A DNA stretch of 64,000 bases from Bacillus_AB infantis_B (lineage in GTDB: Bacteria > Bacillota > Bacilli > Bacillales > Cytobacillaceae): contig NZ_VTER01000008.1 in NCBI RefSeq assembly GCF_008180445.1, positions 124,001 to 188,000 on the forward strand, given 5' to 3'. Below are positions 41,637 to 50,607 of the stretch, piece after piece. Under the pieces are notes generated by a model, which saw nothing but the letters and a program-made list of their open reading frames with translations, ran no database searches and had not been told where the DNA came from. Both the position numbers and the translations under genes were made by a program. The number at the start of each line of letters is the position of its first letter. Position 1 is the stretch's first letter.

Positions 41637-44600
41637 GTGAAAATAAGCAATTTTTCGATCCGAAGGCCGATTTTTACACTTGTTACGATGGTTCTGGTTC
41701 TCGTTTTAGGGGTGGTGTCCCTTTTGAACATACCTTTAAAACTGATACCGGACATAAATCCGCCTGTCGGTGTTGTAGTAACCAATTATCAGGGAGCAAG
41801 CCCGGAAGAGGTATCTGAAAAGGTGACAAAACCTTTGGAGCAGAGCCTTGCCACTCTTCCTGGTTTAAAAACAATGACTGCAACGTCACAGGAAAGCGCC
41901 AATCTTGTACTCCTGGAATTTTCCTGGACGACTGATATTGACGAAGTGCAGTCGGAAATCATCCAGCGGCTGGATCAGACTCCGCTGCCGGAAGATGTGG
42001 ACAAGCCGCGCTTCCTGAAATTTGATCCTTCCCAGTTTCCGATCATCCAGCTTTCTTTAAGCTCTGACAGTGATGAGGAATCATTAAGGAGCATTGCCGA
42101 ACAGCTGGAGCTGGAGCTTACAAAGGTAGACGGTGTGGCCAGCGTCAATCTATCCGGCACCAGCATAAAGGAAGTCAGGGTTGAACTGGACCAGGACAAG
42201 CTGAGGGATTACCAGCTCAGCCAGTCTGATATTGTTGATACCATTCAGGCCAATGATATATCCCTGCCAGGGGACACCATTCTCACAAACGGCAAGGAAC
42301 TGACTACCAGGGTAATCAGCAGCATTGATTCAGTCGATATCTTAAAAAAACTTGTGGTAGCCGCCAATCCGTCTAATGGAAATGAAGTACTCCTTCAGGA
42401 TGTGGCCGGCGTCCAGCTTGTCAACCAGAACGACCGGACGATCACCAGGACGAATCAGGAGCCTTCTGTCCTTTTAAGCGTCCTGCAGCAGTCAGATTCA
42501 AACACTGCAGAGGTGTCGAAGGAGTTCATCAGCCAGCTCGATGAACTGCTTGAAAAAGATCAATATGAGGGGATTGAGTCTGATATCCTGTTTGATCAGG
42601 GTGATTATATCCAGCAGGCGATCGGGAATATCTCAACCTCGCTTCTCTTAGGCGGCCTGTTCGCCATGATCGTTTTGTTTTTCTTTTTGAGGAATGTCAA
42701 AAGCCCGCTCATCATCGGGATTGCCATCCCATATTCTGTCATCTTCACCTTTGTGCTGATGTATTTTTCAAATTTCACCCTCAATATCATGACCCTTGGC
42801 GGATTGGCGCTGGGGATCGGGATGCTCGTTGATAACTCAATCGTTGTGATTGAAAATATCTACAGACATTTGTCGATGGGGAAAGATCCAAAAGAAGCGG
42901 CAAGGGACGGTGCGGGAGAAGTAGGTGCAGCGATTACAGCCTCCACCCTCACCACTGTGGCAGTGTTCCTGCCTGTCGTCTTTATAACAGGAATCATCGG
43001 CCAGCTTTTCACTGAATTTGCTTTGACCATTTCATTCAGTCTTTTTGCGTCGCTTGTCGTTGCTTTGACTGTGGTGCCGATGCTTGCCAGCAGGCTGCTG
43101 AAAGCGCCGAAAAACAATCTGGAAGAAAAGCGCCAGGAGTCGGCCATCATGAAGGGGCTTGAGCGTTCTGTCAAATGGGCCCTTCGCAACAGGCTTGCTG
43201 TCCTGGTCATCATGCTTGTCCTTCTTGCCGGCGGCGGATATGGGATCACGACGGTCGGGACACAGTTCCTTCCTAATTCGGACGAAGGTTTCTTCAGCGT
43301 CAGGGTCAATCTTGGAAATGGCTCAGCTCTTACAGAAACTGAAAAGGTCATGGCTGCACTTGAAGAGCAGCTTAAGGAAGAAGACGATGTCGAGACATAT
43401 GTCAGCCTGATCGGCACAACACAGGAATCTTCTTTCAGAGGCTCCGGCAATCCGAATGTGGCTGAGCTTTATGTAAAGATGAAGGATCTGGAGGAGAGGG
43501 ACCGCTCGACATTTGAGTTTGTCGACGATGTGAAGAGAGACTTGGAGAGAGCGGCAGAGAAGGCCAACAGCACGGCGGAAGTCTCATTCAATCTGCAGTC
43601 TTCCGCAGGATCCGCGCCGAATACTCTCTCGTTCAGCGTCCGTGATACAAACGAAAAGCGGCTGAATGAATCGGTAGACAAAATATACAATTCACTCAAA
43701 GACCTTGATGACGTGAACGAACTTTCCACAGACCTGATGGATACGGTAGAAGAAATCCAAATCACGGTCGACCGGGAAAAGGCACGGGCAGCAGGGCTGG
43801 CGCCTGCCCAGGTTGCCATGATTGTCAATGATGTGACAAGAGGAAACCAGGCAACCCAGATCATTGATGAGAGCTCCAATATTTATGGCGTTTTCGTAGA
43901 ATATGATCCAGAAGTCACACAAAATCTTGATAATCTTAAGAAACTCCTGCTGCGCAAGCCTGATGGAAGCTATACAACCCTTGATCAGGTAGCGGCTATC
44001 GAAAGAGGCGAAGGGCCGGTCAATATCCAGCGGATCAACCAGCAGGACGCTGTCCAGTTTACCCTGAAATATAAGACCTCAACAAACCTCGGGGCTATTT
44101 CTAATCTGGTTGATGATGAGATTGCTGATCTGGATCTGCCGGAAGAAACAGAAATTGTCTTCGGCGGTGACCGGGAGCTCCTGGAATCATCCATTGATGA
44201 TATGCTCCTGGCATTCATCCTGGCGGTTGTCTTCATCTATCTTGTGATGGCGGCCCAATTCGAATCACTGAAATATCCGTTCGTCATTATGTTCACAGTT
44301 CCGCTGATGGTCATTGGCGTAGCTATAGCATTGACCGTGACACGCACTCCTGTCAGCCTGACCGCTATCATCGGCATCATTGTCCTTGCCGGCATAGTGG
44401 TCAATAATGCCATTGTCATTGTAGATTATATCAATCAGAAAAAGGCAAGCGGCATGAAAACCTATGACAGCATTGTCGTTTCTGTAAAAGACAGGGCAAG
44501 GCCTATCCTCATGACAGCACTTACGACGATCCTCGGACTGATCCCGCTTGCGCTGGGGATCGGCGAGGGGGCTGAGATCAACCAGCCGATGGGCATCACG

Positions 44601-44909
44601 GTAATCGGCGGCCTGATCAGCAGCACCTTCCTGACGCTGTTCGTCATCCCTGTCGTCTACAGCTTCTTTGATAAAGATACAAGGAAGCTCAACAAGATGT
44701 ATGCTACACCTGACGGCCACTTGATTCCTGCTTATCTCCTTGAAGAAAGGTACGAAGACCAAAAGAGTCAAAGTGAAGCGCCTCAGGTTCCTGCTGAAAG
44801 CAACAAAAATTACAGCCGCGAAGACATGGCTGCCATGCTCGAGGAATTGCTGAGGGCAGTAAAAGATGAGGAAAGAAAACAGCAGGACGAGGATCATAGA
44901 GACAAATAA
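41637..44909 (+). CDS. swrC: RND efflux permease, SwrC/AcrB-like
   Basis: 1090-residue RND-superfamily pump. Twelve hydrophobic segments in the usual 1+5+1+5 pattern with two large extracytoplasmic loops. N-terminus RRPIFTLVTMVLVLVLG; TM4 motif GIGMLVDNSIVVIENIYRHL with the proton-relay aspartate; second half ends with VLAGIVVNNAIVIVDYINQ and GITVIGGL. Closest named relative is B. subtilis SwrC (YerP, about 1065 aa), which exports surfactin and confers resistance to amphiphiles. GTG start with AAAGGAG 8 bases upstream. The C-terminal tail is charged. No membrane-fusion protein is present, as in SwrC. Confidence 0.93.
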   Translation: MKISNFSIRRPIFTLVTMVLVLVLGVVSLLNIPLKLIPDINPPVGVVVTNYQGASPEEVSEKVTKPLEQSLATLPGLKTMTATSQESANLVLLEFSWTTDIDEVQSEIIQRLDQTPLPEDVDKPRFLKFDPSQFPIIQLSLSSDSDEESLRSIAEQLELELTKVDGVASVNLSGTSIKEVRVELDQDKLRDYQLSQSDIVDTIQANDISLPGDTILTNGKELTTRVISSIDSVDILKKLVVAANPSNGNEVLLQDVAGVQLVNQNDRTITRTNQEPSVLLSVLQQSDSNTAEVSKEFISQLDELLEKDQYEGIESDILFDQGDYIQQAIGNISTSLLLGGLFAMIVLFFFLRNVKSPLIIGIAIPYSVIFTFVLMYFSNFTLNIMTLGGLALGIGMLVDNSIVVIENIYRHLSMGKDPKEAARDGAGEVGAAITASTLTTVAVFLPVVFITGIIGQLFTEFALTISFSLFASLVVALTVVPMLASRLLKAPKNNLEEKRQESAIMKGLERSVKWALRNRLAVLVIMLVLLAGGGYGITTVGTQFLPNSDEGFFSVRVNLGNGSALTETEKVMAALEEQLKEEDDVETYVSLIGTTQESSFRGSGNPNVAELYVKMKDLEERDRSTFEFVDDVKRDLERAAEKANSTAEVSFNLQSSAGSAPNTLSFSVRDTNEKRLNESVDKIYNSLKDLDDVNELSTDLMDTVEEIQITVDREKARAAGLAPAQVAMIVNDVTRGNQATQIIDESSNIYGVFVEYDPEVTQNLDNLKKLLLRKPDGSYTTLDQVAAIERGEGPVNIQRINQQDAVQFTLKYKTSTNLGAISNLVDDEIADLDLPEETEIVFGGDRELLESSIDDMLLAFILAVVFIYLVMAAQFESLKYPFVIMFTVPLMVIGVAIALTVTRTPVSLTAIIGIIVLAGIVVNNAIVIVDYINQKKASGMKTYDSIVVSVKDRARPILMTALTTILGLIPLALGIGEGAEINQPMGITVIGGLISSTFLTLFVIPVVYSFFDKDTRKLNKMYATPDGHLIPAYLLEERYEDQKSQSEAPQVPAESNKNYSREDMAAMLEELLRAVKDEERKQQDEDHRDK

Positions 44910-44931
44910 AATTTTTAACTGCATGATGCTG

Positions 44932-44965
44932 AAAAGCCTTTCTCTTTGGAGAGAGGCTTTTTTTT
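44932..44965 (+). terminator. rho-independent terminator
   Basis: AAAGCC-TTCTCT / AGAGAGGCTTT with a T8 tail after the RND pump gene. Confidence 0.85.
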
Positions 44966-45063
44966 AGGCTTTGTTAAACATTGTTGTTGATTTGGGCTCA
45001 TTCGTGTGAAATCAAGTTTCACACGAATGAGCCCAAAATCAACAAGGTACACTAACACAGCCT
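44966..45063. mobile_element. MITE-like 98-bp palindromic element
   Basis: The ends AGGCTTTGTTA and TAACACAGCCT are inverted repeats with one mismatch; inside, a 28-29 bp near-perfect stem (TTGTTGATTTGGGCTCATTC... and its complement, one base indel) surrounds a short loop. It has no coding capacity. Structure fits a miniature inverted-repeat element mobilised by a transposase elsewhere; it abuts the pump terminator and is flanked by T runs on both sides. Confidence 0.65.
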
Positions 45064-45165
45064 TTTTTAAAAAGAAAATATATTTGAATTATCAGAAATA
45101 TATTGTTTGAAGCTGGTATGACCGGTTACAATTTGAGTAAATCTATAATTGAAAGAGGCGGTCCA

Positions 45166-46272
45166 ATGAAGGAGAGGCATTATTTTTTCACGGGGTTTCC
45201 TGGTTTTATCTGCTCCCGCCTAATTAGGGAGGTACTTAATAAAGAGCAAGGGAATTTACATATCAGCGTTTTAAGCCTGCGGGAAATGGAAGCGGCCGCA
45301 AACGATGAAATCAGGAAGATTTGCGAGGAGACCGGTGCAGAGAGCGAGTGCTTTTCAATCATTACTGGAGATATTACCAGGGCTGGGCTTGGTATCGGCC
45401 AGCAGGACTTAGCATTCCTCAAGGAAAGCATCACCCATCTTTTTCATCTAGCCGCCATTTATGATTTGGCTGTTCCTAAGGATATTGCGTATAAGGTGAA
45501 TGTTGAAGGGACGAGGCATGTAACAGAATTTGCAGGAACGTTGGAGATGCTTGAAAGATATGTCTATTTCAGCACTGCCTATGTGGCTGGAAAAAGGGAT
45601 GGGCTGCTGCTGGAGGATGAGCTGATAGAGCCGCCCGGGTTCAAGAATCATTATGAAGAAACAAAATATCTGGCCGAAGTCATCGTTGAAAAAGCTAAAG
45701 GGGAAATGCCGATTACCATCTTAAGGCCCGGGATTGTAAAGGGGCATTCTGTAACAGGGGAAACCATCAAGTTCGACGGGCCGTATTTTATCCTGAATTT
45801 TATGGACCGCCTGAGCAGGCTGCCATTCCTGCCGATGCTCGGGAAAGGGGAAGCTTTTATCAATCTGGTGCCGGTGGATTATATCATTGAAGCAGCCGCA
45901 TTCCTTGGGACATCAGCTGTCGGGAGGAATAAGACCTACCACCTTACAGATCCGAATCCATATAAAGTTTCCGATCTGTACGAAATGCTGATGGCTGAGC
46001 TTTGCGGGAAGAGACCGGCAGGCAGCTTCCCTCTGAGTGCTGCCAGAAGGGCGCTGCGCATCAAAAAGCTGAGGAATTACCTTGGTGTGGAGCAGGAAGC
46101 GCTTGACTACTTTACCTGGCAGGGGCGTTTTGATTGTTCTATAGCACAGACCGATCTGAAGGGATCAGGAATTTGCTGCCCTGATCTGAAGGAAGGCATC
46201 CCGCCGATGGTTTCTTTTTACAGGCTGCATAAATCTGATCCGCGGTTCCAGGTGCATAAGCTGTATTCCTAG
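45166..46272 (+). CDS. SDR-family NAD(P)-dependent reductase, thioester-reductase-like
   Basis: 368-residue extended short-chain dehydrogenase. Nucleotide-binding TGFPGFICSRL at the N-terminus, HLAAIYD and NVEGTRH in the usual places, active-site YEETK (Tyr-x3-Lys), and LRPGIVKG after it. Pattern resembles the thioester-reductase/fatty-acyl-reductase branch (NAD_binding_4). The frame is open back to 45103, but AAGAGGCGG precedes ATG 45166. Substrate unknown. Confidence 0.85.
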   Translation: MKERHYFFTGFPGFICSRLIREVLNKEQGNLHISVLSLREMEAAANDEIRKICEETGAESECFSIITGDITRAGLGIGQQDLAFLKESITHLFHLAAIYDLAVPKDIAYKVNVEGTRHVTEFAGTLEMLERYVYFSTAYVAGKRDGLLLEDELIEPPGFKNHYEETKYLAEVIVEKAKGEMPITILRPGIVKGHSVTGETIKFDGPYFILNFMDRLSRLPFLPMLGKGEAFINLVPVDYIIEAAAFLGTSAVGRNKTYHLTDPNPYKVSDLYEMLMAELCGKRPAGSFPLSAARRALRIKKLRNYLGVEQEALDYFTWQGRFDCSIAQTDLKGSGICCPDLKEGIPPMVSFYRLHKSDPRFQVHKLYS

Positions 46273-46362
46273 GAGACATTTTGAAGCAAGTTCAGGTATT
46301 TGTGATAAAAGAGAGATCTTTGGTGCATGATACCACTATAGAAATATAGCTGGTGATAATGA

Positions 46363-46833
46363 ATGAAAAAAGTCGGAAAACTAGAAGCCATTTTTTGGAG
46401 CATTGCTTTGCCCGGTTTCAGCCAGCTGCTGACGGGCCACTATGTAAAAGGTGTTCTTTTTGTGGCACTTGAAGTTCTCATCAACGTTTTCAGCAACTTT
46501 AATCTGGCTATCATGCACAGTTTCCTGTGGGAAATCGATAAGGCGGCTGCAGTCCTTGATTATCAGTGGCTGATGTTTTACCCTTGTCTGTATATGTTTG
46601 CTATGTGGGATGCTTATAAAGAAGCTATGCCTGCACAGGAAGAATTATCTTTCCTCCCCTTTGTCTTCGGAGCCTATTTTGTAACTGTGGGCCTTATGTA
46701 TTCGGTGAAGCTCAAGCTTTTTGGCATCTTGTTTGGCCCGGTCTTTTTGCCGATGATTTTCCTTATTCCCGGGCTTGCCGCGGGCTTTGCGCTAAGGGCC
46801 CTGCTATTGTTCCTGCGAAGAAAAGCAGCGTGA
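46363..46833 (+). CDS. membrane protein, unknown, 156 aa
   Basis: Polytopic protein with about four hydrophobic segments (residues 8-24, 28-48, 65-85, 98-150). The opening KLEAIFWSIALPGFSQLLTGHYVKG resembles short N-terminal motifs of TM2-type or DUF membrane proteins. Followed by a terminator; not obviously linked to the SDR gene 90 bases upstream. Confidence 0.7.
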   Translation: MKKVGKLEAIFWSIALPGFSQLLTGHYVKGVLFVALEVLINVFSNFNLAIMHSFLWEIDKAAAVLDYQWLMFYPCLYMFAMWDAYKEAMPAQEELSFLPFVFGAYFVTVGLMYSVKLKLFGILFGPVFLPMIFLIPGLAAGFALRALLLFLRRKAA

Positions 46834-46853
46834 AATGAATACAGGGGTCCAAT

Positions 46854-46884
46854 AAAAAACCTTTGCTGAATCAGCAAAGGTTTT
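46854..46884 (+). terminator. rho-independent terminator
   Basis: AAAAACCTTTGCT / (C)AGCAAAGGTTTTT around a GAAT loop. Confidence 0.9.
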
Positions 46885-47045
46885 TCGCCGTTCACGGGCA
46901 ATCACCAAACCACCCCCAAAAGCTCCTCTTTCCGGGCGAAGCTTTATGTTAGCAGTGAAAATGTTCCTTCTTCCTCTCTTCAATCCTTCCCCTTGCTGGC
47001 TGATATTTGGCATATGGTATAATGTGCTGGTGAAGAGGTGAGGAT

Positions 47046-47789
47046 ATGCTCGGTTATTTATTCATCACTAAGAAAAAACAGACACTAGAAAAAACCGTAA
47101 TGAAAATCCAGCAGGGCGACAGCCGGCTGCTTAATGAACTGATAGAGTCATACAAACCTTTTATAGCCAAAACCGTATCCTCCGTCTGCAGACGCTATAT
47201 CCATGAGTCTGATGATGAGTACAGCATCGGGCTGATCGCCTTTGATGAAGCGGTCCGTAAATACAGTCCCGAGAAGGGCAGTTCCCTCCTGGGATTTGCC
47301 GAAATCATAATCAAGCGAAGGGTCATTGATTATATCAGGCAGCAGGCAAGGCATATGAATGTCAGCTTTGAAGGCAGCAGTGGAAGTGCTGATGAACAAG
47401 CTTCAGCCAGTCTTGTGGAAGACAGGCTGTCGATTGAAGAGTTCGTGAAAAAAACAGAGCAAGAGCTTAGACGGGATGAAATCATTCACTTTACAGCTCT
47501 TCTCAAAGAATATGGACTAACTTTTGCTGAAATCGCAGATCAGTCCCCAAAACATGCTGATGCGCGGAAAAATGCGATGGAAATAGCATCGGCACTTGTC
47601 AGGGACAAAGAGCTGGCTGCCTATTTGCAGGAAAAAAAGCGCCTTCCCATCAAGCAGCTGGAAGGCACTGCAGCAGTGAGCAGAAAAACGATTGAAAGGA
47701 ACAGGAAATATATCATTGCTGTTTCCCTTATTTTAATGGGAGATTATGTGTTTTTACAGGAGTATATAAAAGGGGTGCTGAAAACGTGA
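47046..47789 (+). CDS. sigI: RNA polymerase sigma factor SigI
   Basis: 247-residue SigI, heat- and cell-wall-linked alternative sigma factor. N-terminal sigma region 2-like part (SYKPFIAKTVSSVC ... SIGLIAFDEAVRKYSPEKGSSLLGFAEIIIKRRVIDYIRQQ) and a C-terminal SigI-specific DNA-binding domain (LPIKQLEGTAAVSRKTIERNRKYIIAVSLIL). Overlaps by four bases the rsgI gene, its usual partner. Confidence 0.95.
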   Translation: MLGYLFITKKKQTLEKTVMKIQQGDSRLLNELIESYKPFIAKTVSSVCRRYIHESDDEYSIGLIAFDEAVRKYSPEKGSSLLGFAEIIIKRRVIDYIRQQARHMNVSFEGSSGSADEQASASLVEDRLSIEEFVKKTEQELRRDEIIHFTALLKEYGLTFAEIADQSPKHADARKNAMEIASALVRDKELAAYLQEKKRLPIKQLEGTAAVSRKTIERNRKYIIAVSLILMGDYVFLQEYIKGVLKT

Positions 47790-48928
47790 AAAAAGGGGTC
47801 ATCCTTGAAATTGAGGGACGTTTTATGACGATGCTTACTCCCGAAGGCGAATTTCTTCGTGCCCTTAATACAGAAGGACAACATCAGATAGGGGAAGAAA
47901 TCTACTTCTACCCTGTTGAAAATGCAGGAAAAGACGGAAAAGGGCTCTTTTCACGCCTGGCAGCAAGGAAGAAACTGATTGCCGCTGCCGCCCTGGCCTG
48001 CATCCTTGTTCTATCTCTTGTCCTTCCTTTTAATAACAGCAGCGAAGTATACGCCTATATGACAATTGATGTAAACCCGAGCATAGAGTTGGGTGTCGAC
48101 AAGGAACTGTCTGTAGTGGAGCTTCAGTCTTATAATCAGGAGGGCAGGAAATTGCTCAGTCTGATGGAGGATTGGAAGGGAAAAAGCGCCGGCTATGTAT
48201 CACGGAAGATCCTTAGTCTGGCTCAGCAGCAGGGATATCTGAGAGAGCACGAAGAAATGATCATCGCTTCTGTACTGAAGAAAGAAGTCAGCAAGGATTC
48301 CACTGAAAGCAAGAAGCTGAACAGTCAGGTTGAAAGCATCAAAGAAACAGCAGAAGCAGAAAATCTTGAAGTCAAAGTGGTCGAAGCAACTGAAGGTGAA
48401 CGGGAGAAGGCCAAAGAAAAAGGGCTGACTGCCGGCAAATTTAAAGAAGAGGAAATAGAAAGGAAGCAGCAGCTGGAGGAAAGGGAACGGGAAAAAGAAG
48501 AAGCTGCCAGGGAAAAAGCGGAAAGTATTAAAAGGAAACAAGAGCAGCAGAATAGCGGGAGTGCCGATAAAGCGAAAGATAAAAAGGAAACAGGCGGCAT
48601 AAAGCCTTCCCTTCAGCCTCCAAAAGGTTCTGTATCAAAGCCTGAAGGAAAGAACAAGGAGGCAGACAGGAAAAGTGATGCCCGCAAAGCAAAGCCGGAA
48701 AAAAGGCAGGACGAAAACAAGGGGCGGGACAGACAGGAAAATCAAAAGGAAGAACCCAGGAAACAAGAACATGGAAAGCCTGAAAGACACGAAAAGCATG
48801 AAAATAAGGAAGGTAATGGTAACGGTAACGGCAAGAAAGGTCCCCCTTCGCCTGGCAATAATGGACGGGGAAATGGCAATAACGGACATGATAAGGGGCA
48901 AAAAGGGAATAATGGAAAATCCGGCTGA
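47786..48928 (+). CDS. rsgI: anti-sigma factor RsgI
   Basis: 380-residue RsgI. N-terminal cytoplasmic domain 1-55 (KKGVILEIEGRFMTMLTPEGEFLR) that binds SigI, one membrane helix at about 64-84, an extracytoplasmic RsgI domain (YAYMTIDVNPSIELGVD ...) to about 170, then a long, extremely charged Lys/Glu/Arg-rich region and a Gly/Asn-rich tail (NGNGNGKK ... GRGNGNNG). In clostridia the tail carries carbohydrate-binding modules; here it is low-complexity only, as in Bacillus. Confidence 0.93.
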   Translation: MKKGVILEIEGRFMTMLTPEGEFLRALNTEGQHQIGEEIYFYPVENAGKDGKGLFSRLAARKKLIAAAALACILVLSLVLPFNNSSEVYAYMTIDVNPSIELGVDKELSVVELQSYNQEGRKLLSLMEDWKGKSAGYVSRKILSLAQQQGYLREHEEMIIASVLKKEVSKDSTESKKLNSQVESIKETAEAENLEVKVVEATEGEREKAKEKGLTAGKFKEEEIERKQQLEEREREKEEAAREKAESIKRKQEQQNSGSADKAKDKKETGGIKPSLQPPKGSVSKPEGKNKEADRKSDARKAKPEKRQDENKGRDRQENQKEEPRKQEHGKPERHEKHENKEGNGNGNGKKGPPSPGNNGRGNGNNGHDKGQKGNNGKSG

Positions 48929-48947
48929 AGGCAGCCGGATTTTTTGC
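48916..48947 (+). terminator. rho-independent terminator
   Basis: AAAATCCGGCT / AGCCGGATTTTTT around a GAAGGC loop; the rsgI stop codon lies within it. It sits between converging rsgI and the spore-protein gene. Confidence 0.88.
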
Positions 48948-48963
48948 CATTTATATTTTATTA

Positions 48964-49164
48964 TTATTGTTCGTTCCGTCCAGCAAGCTGGGATTGGGCT
49001 TGTTGTACAAGGCGCTTTGTAATCTCTCCGCCAACAGAACCGTTTGAGCGGGAAACTGTATCTGAACCCAGATTCACGCCAAATTCCTGAGCAATTTCAT
49101 ATTTGACTTGATCAAGATATTGCTCAATGCCGGGAACGAGCAGTTTATTGCTGCTTCTTGCCAT
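48964..49164 (-). CDS. small acid-soluble spore protein, alpha/beta type
   Basis: 66-residue SASP that coats and protects spore DNA. Family blocks: YEIAQEFGV (the GPR-protease cleavage region, here Gln where Ser is common), LGSDTVSRSNGSVGGEITKRLV. Contains no Cys or Trp, as usual. GGAGC box before the ATG and a sigma-G-like promoter upstream. Confidence 0.95.
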   Translation of the reverse strand: MARSSNKLLVPGIEQYLDQVKYEIAQEFGVNLGSDTVSRSNGSVGGEITKRLVQQAQSQLAGRNEQ

Positions 49165-49216
49165 ATTGAGTTTCAGCTCCTTCCATATTGATGCAGAGCT
49201 TAAGGCCCTGTATCAG

Positions 49217-49245
49217 TAGTATGGAGCTGTGGAGTTTTTTCATGT
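49217..49245 (-). promoter_or_regulatory. candidate sigma-G promoter of the SASP gene
   Basis: On the minus strand ACATG at 49245-49241, 17 bases, CATACTA at 49223-49217, resembling the forespore sigma-G pattern, 53 bases before the start codon. Confidence 0.5.
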
Positions 49246-49254
49246 TTGGTAATG

Positions 49255-50607
49255 TTATCTTGCTGTCTGTGCCCCGGCCGCAGCATATTCTGCCGCTTCT
49301 AAAAGCAGGTCTGCAATATGGACTGCCTTGACATGGCCTGCCGCCCCTTCACGCTCAATCCCAAGCTTCATCTGAAGAAGGCAGCCAGGATTTGAAGTGA
49401 CAATGACTGCCGCTTCTGTTGTTCTGGCCTGGTTCATTTTGTAATCAAGAATCTGCATGGACATTTCCGATTCAACTATATTATAAATTCCCGCTGAGCC
49501 GCAGCATCTGTCCGCATCTTTCATTTCACGATACTCTGCCCCTGTGATAGAGCCCAGGAGGATGCGCGGTGCAGCTGCCGTTTTCATCACATTGCGGAGG
49601 TGGCAGGAATCCTGGTACGTAAGGATTTGATGGGGAAGGGCCATCTTATGGTTTTTATGGAAATCCAATTCAAAAAGGATCTGGGAAATGTCCTTGATCT
49701 TATTTATAAAGCTCTCAGCGCGGATTTCCCATTCCGGCTCATCTTTCAGGAGATGATCGTAATCTACAAGGAAAGCTCCGCAGCCGCCTGCATTGGTAAT
49801 GATATAATCTGCTCCTGTATCCTCAAAGGCAGCGATGTTCCGTTTTGCCAGCTCCTTGGCTTTTTCTTTTTCCCCGCTGTGTCCATGAAGGGCTCCGCAG
49901 CAGGCCTGTGATTTGGGTATGACGATTTCACAGCCGGCCATCTGCAGCAGCTTCATGGTCGCGTCGTTTGTCCCCATGAAAATGGTGTCCATCAGGCAGC
50001 CGGAGAAAAATGCTGCCCTTTTCACTGGCTTCCCATGAGCTGGCAGCTTTTCGGGACGCTTCTTCATGTCCTTGTAGGAAGGGACAGCCGGGAGTACTTT
50101 TTCCATGGCTGCAAGACTGTCAGGGAAAAGCTTCATAAAACCGATTTTCCTAACAGCAGTTTGCAGGCCGGTCCGCTGATACAGGGAAAGGAGGCCGGCC
50201 GCTGCCGTCATTCTTTCCTGATAAGGGAACAGCCCATGGAAAACAGTTTTCCTGATCGCCTTGACAGGGAGTGAGTACTTTTTATTCTGGCTGATAATAT
50301 CCCTTGCTTCCTCGAGAAGGTGCCCATAATTAACACCTGAGGGACAAACTGGCTCACATGCCCTGCAGCCCAGACATAAATCCAGGGATCGCTCTACATC
50401 GCTGTCCGGCTCGATCAGCCCGTCGGCTACAGCTTTCATCAGTGCAATTCTGCCTCTTGGCGAATGCTCCTCCTTAAAGCCTGAAGTGATGTAAGTGGGG
50501 CAGGAGGGGAGGCAGAAACCGCAGCGCATGCAGTTCAGCATTTCATCCTCATCCATCCTGCTGCTGAACTCACTTTGGATCTTTTGCCGTTCAATTGCTG
50601 TACTCAT
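49255..50607 (-). CDS. glcF: glycolate oxidase iron-sulfur subunit
   Basis: 450-residue GlcF (YsfD in B. subtilis). Two [4Fe-4S] motifs CMRCGFCLPSCP and CLGCRACEPVCPSG in the first 110 residues, then two CCG-type domains (GCLMDTIF ... CCGALHG; DSCHLRN ... RCCGSAG). It passes electrons from GlcD-bound flavin. Its start overlaps the glcD stop by four bases. Confidence 0.93.
   Translation of the reverse strand: MSTAIERQKIQSEFSSRMDEDEMLNCMRCGFCLPSCPTYITSGFKEEHSPRGRIALMKAVADGLIEPDSDVERSLDLCLGCRACEPVCPSGVNYGHLLEEARDIISQNKKYSLPVKAIRKTVFHGLFPYQERMTAAAGLLSLYQRTGLQTAVRKIGFMKLFPDSLAAMEKVLPAVPSYKDMKKRPEKLPAHGKPVKRAAFFSGCLMDTIFMGTNDATMKLLQMAGCEIVIPKSQACCGALHGHSGEKEKAKELAKRNIAAFEDTGADYIITNAGGCGAFLVDYDHLLKDEPEWEIRAESFINKIKDISQILFELDFHKNHKMALPHQILTYQDSCHLRNVMKTAAAPRILLGSITGAEYREMKDADRCCGSAGIYNIVESEMSMQILDYKMNQARTTEAAVIVTSNPGCLLQMKLGIEREGAAGHVKAVHIADLLLEAAEYAAAGAQTAR

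Noticed and set aside
48964..49164. Reading the SASP change from Ser to Gln in the protease site as a loss of function
   Set aside because: Variation at this position is within what alpha/beta SASPs tolerate; the flanking residues are intact.
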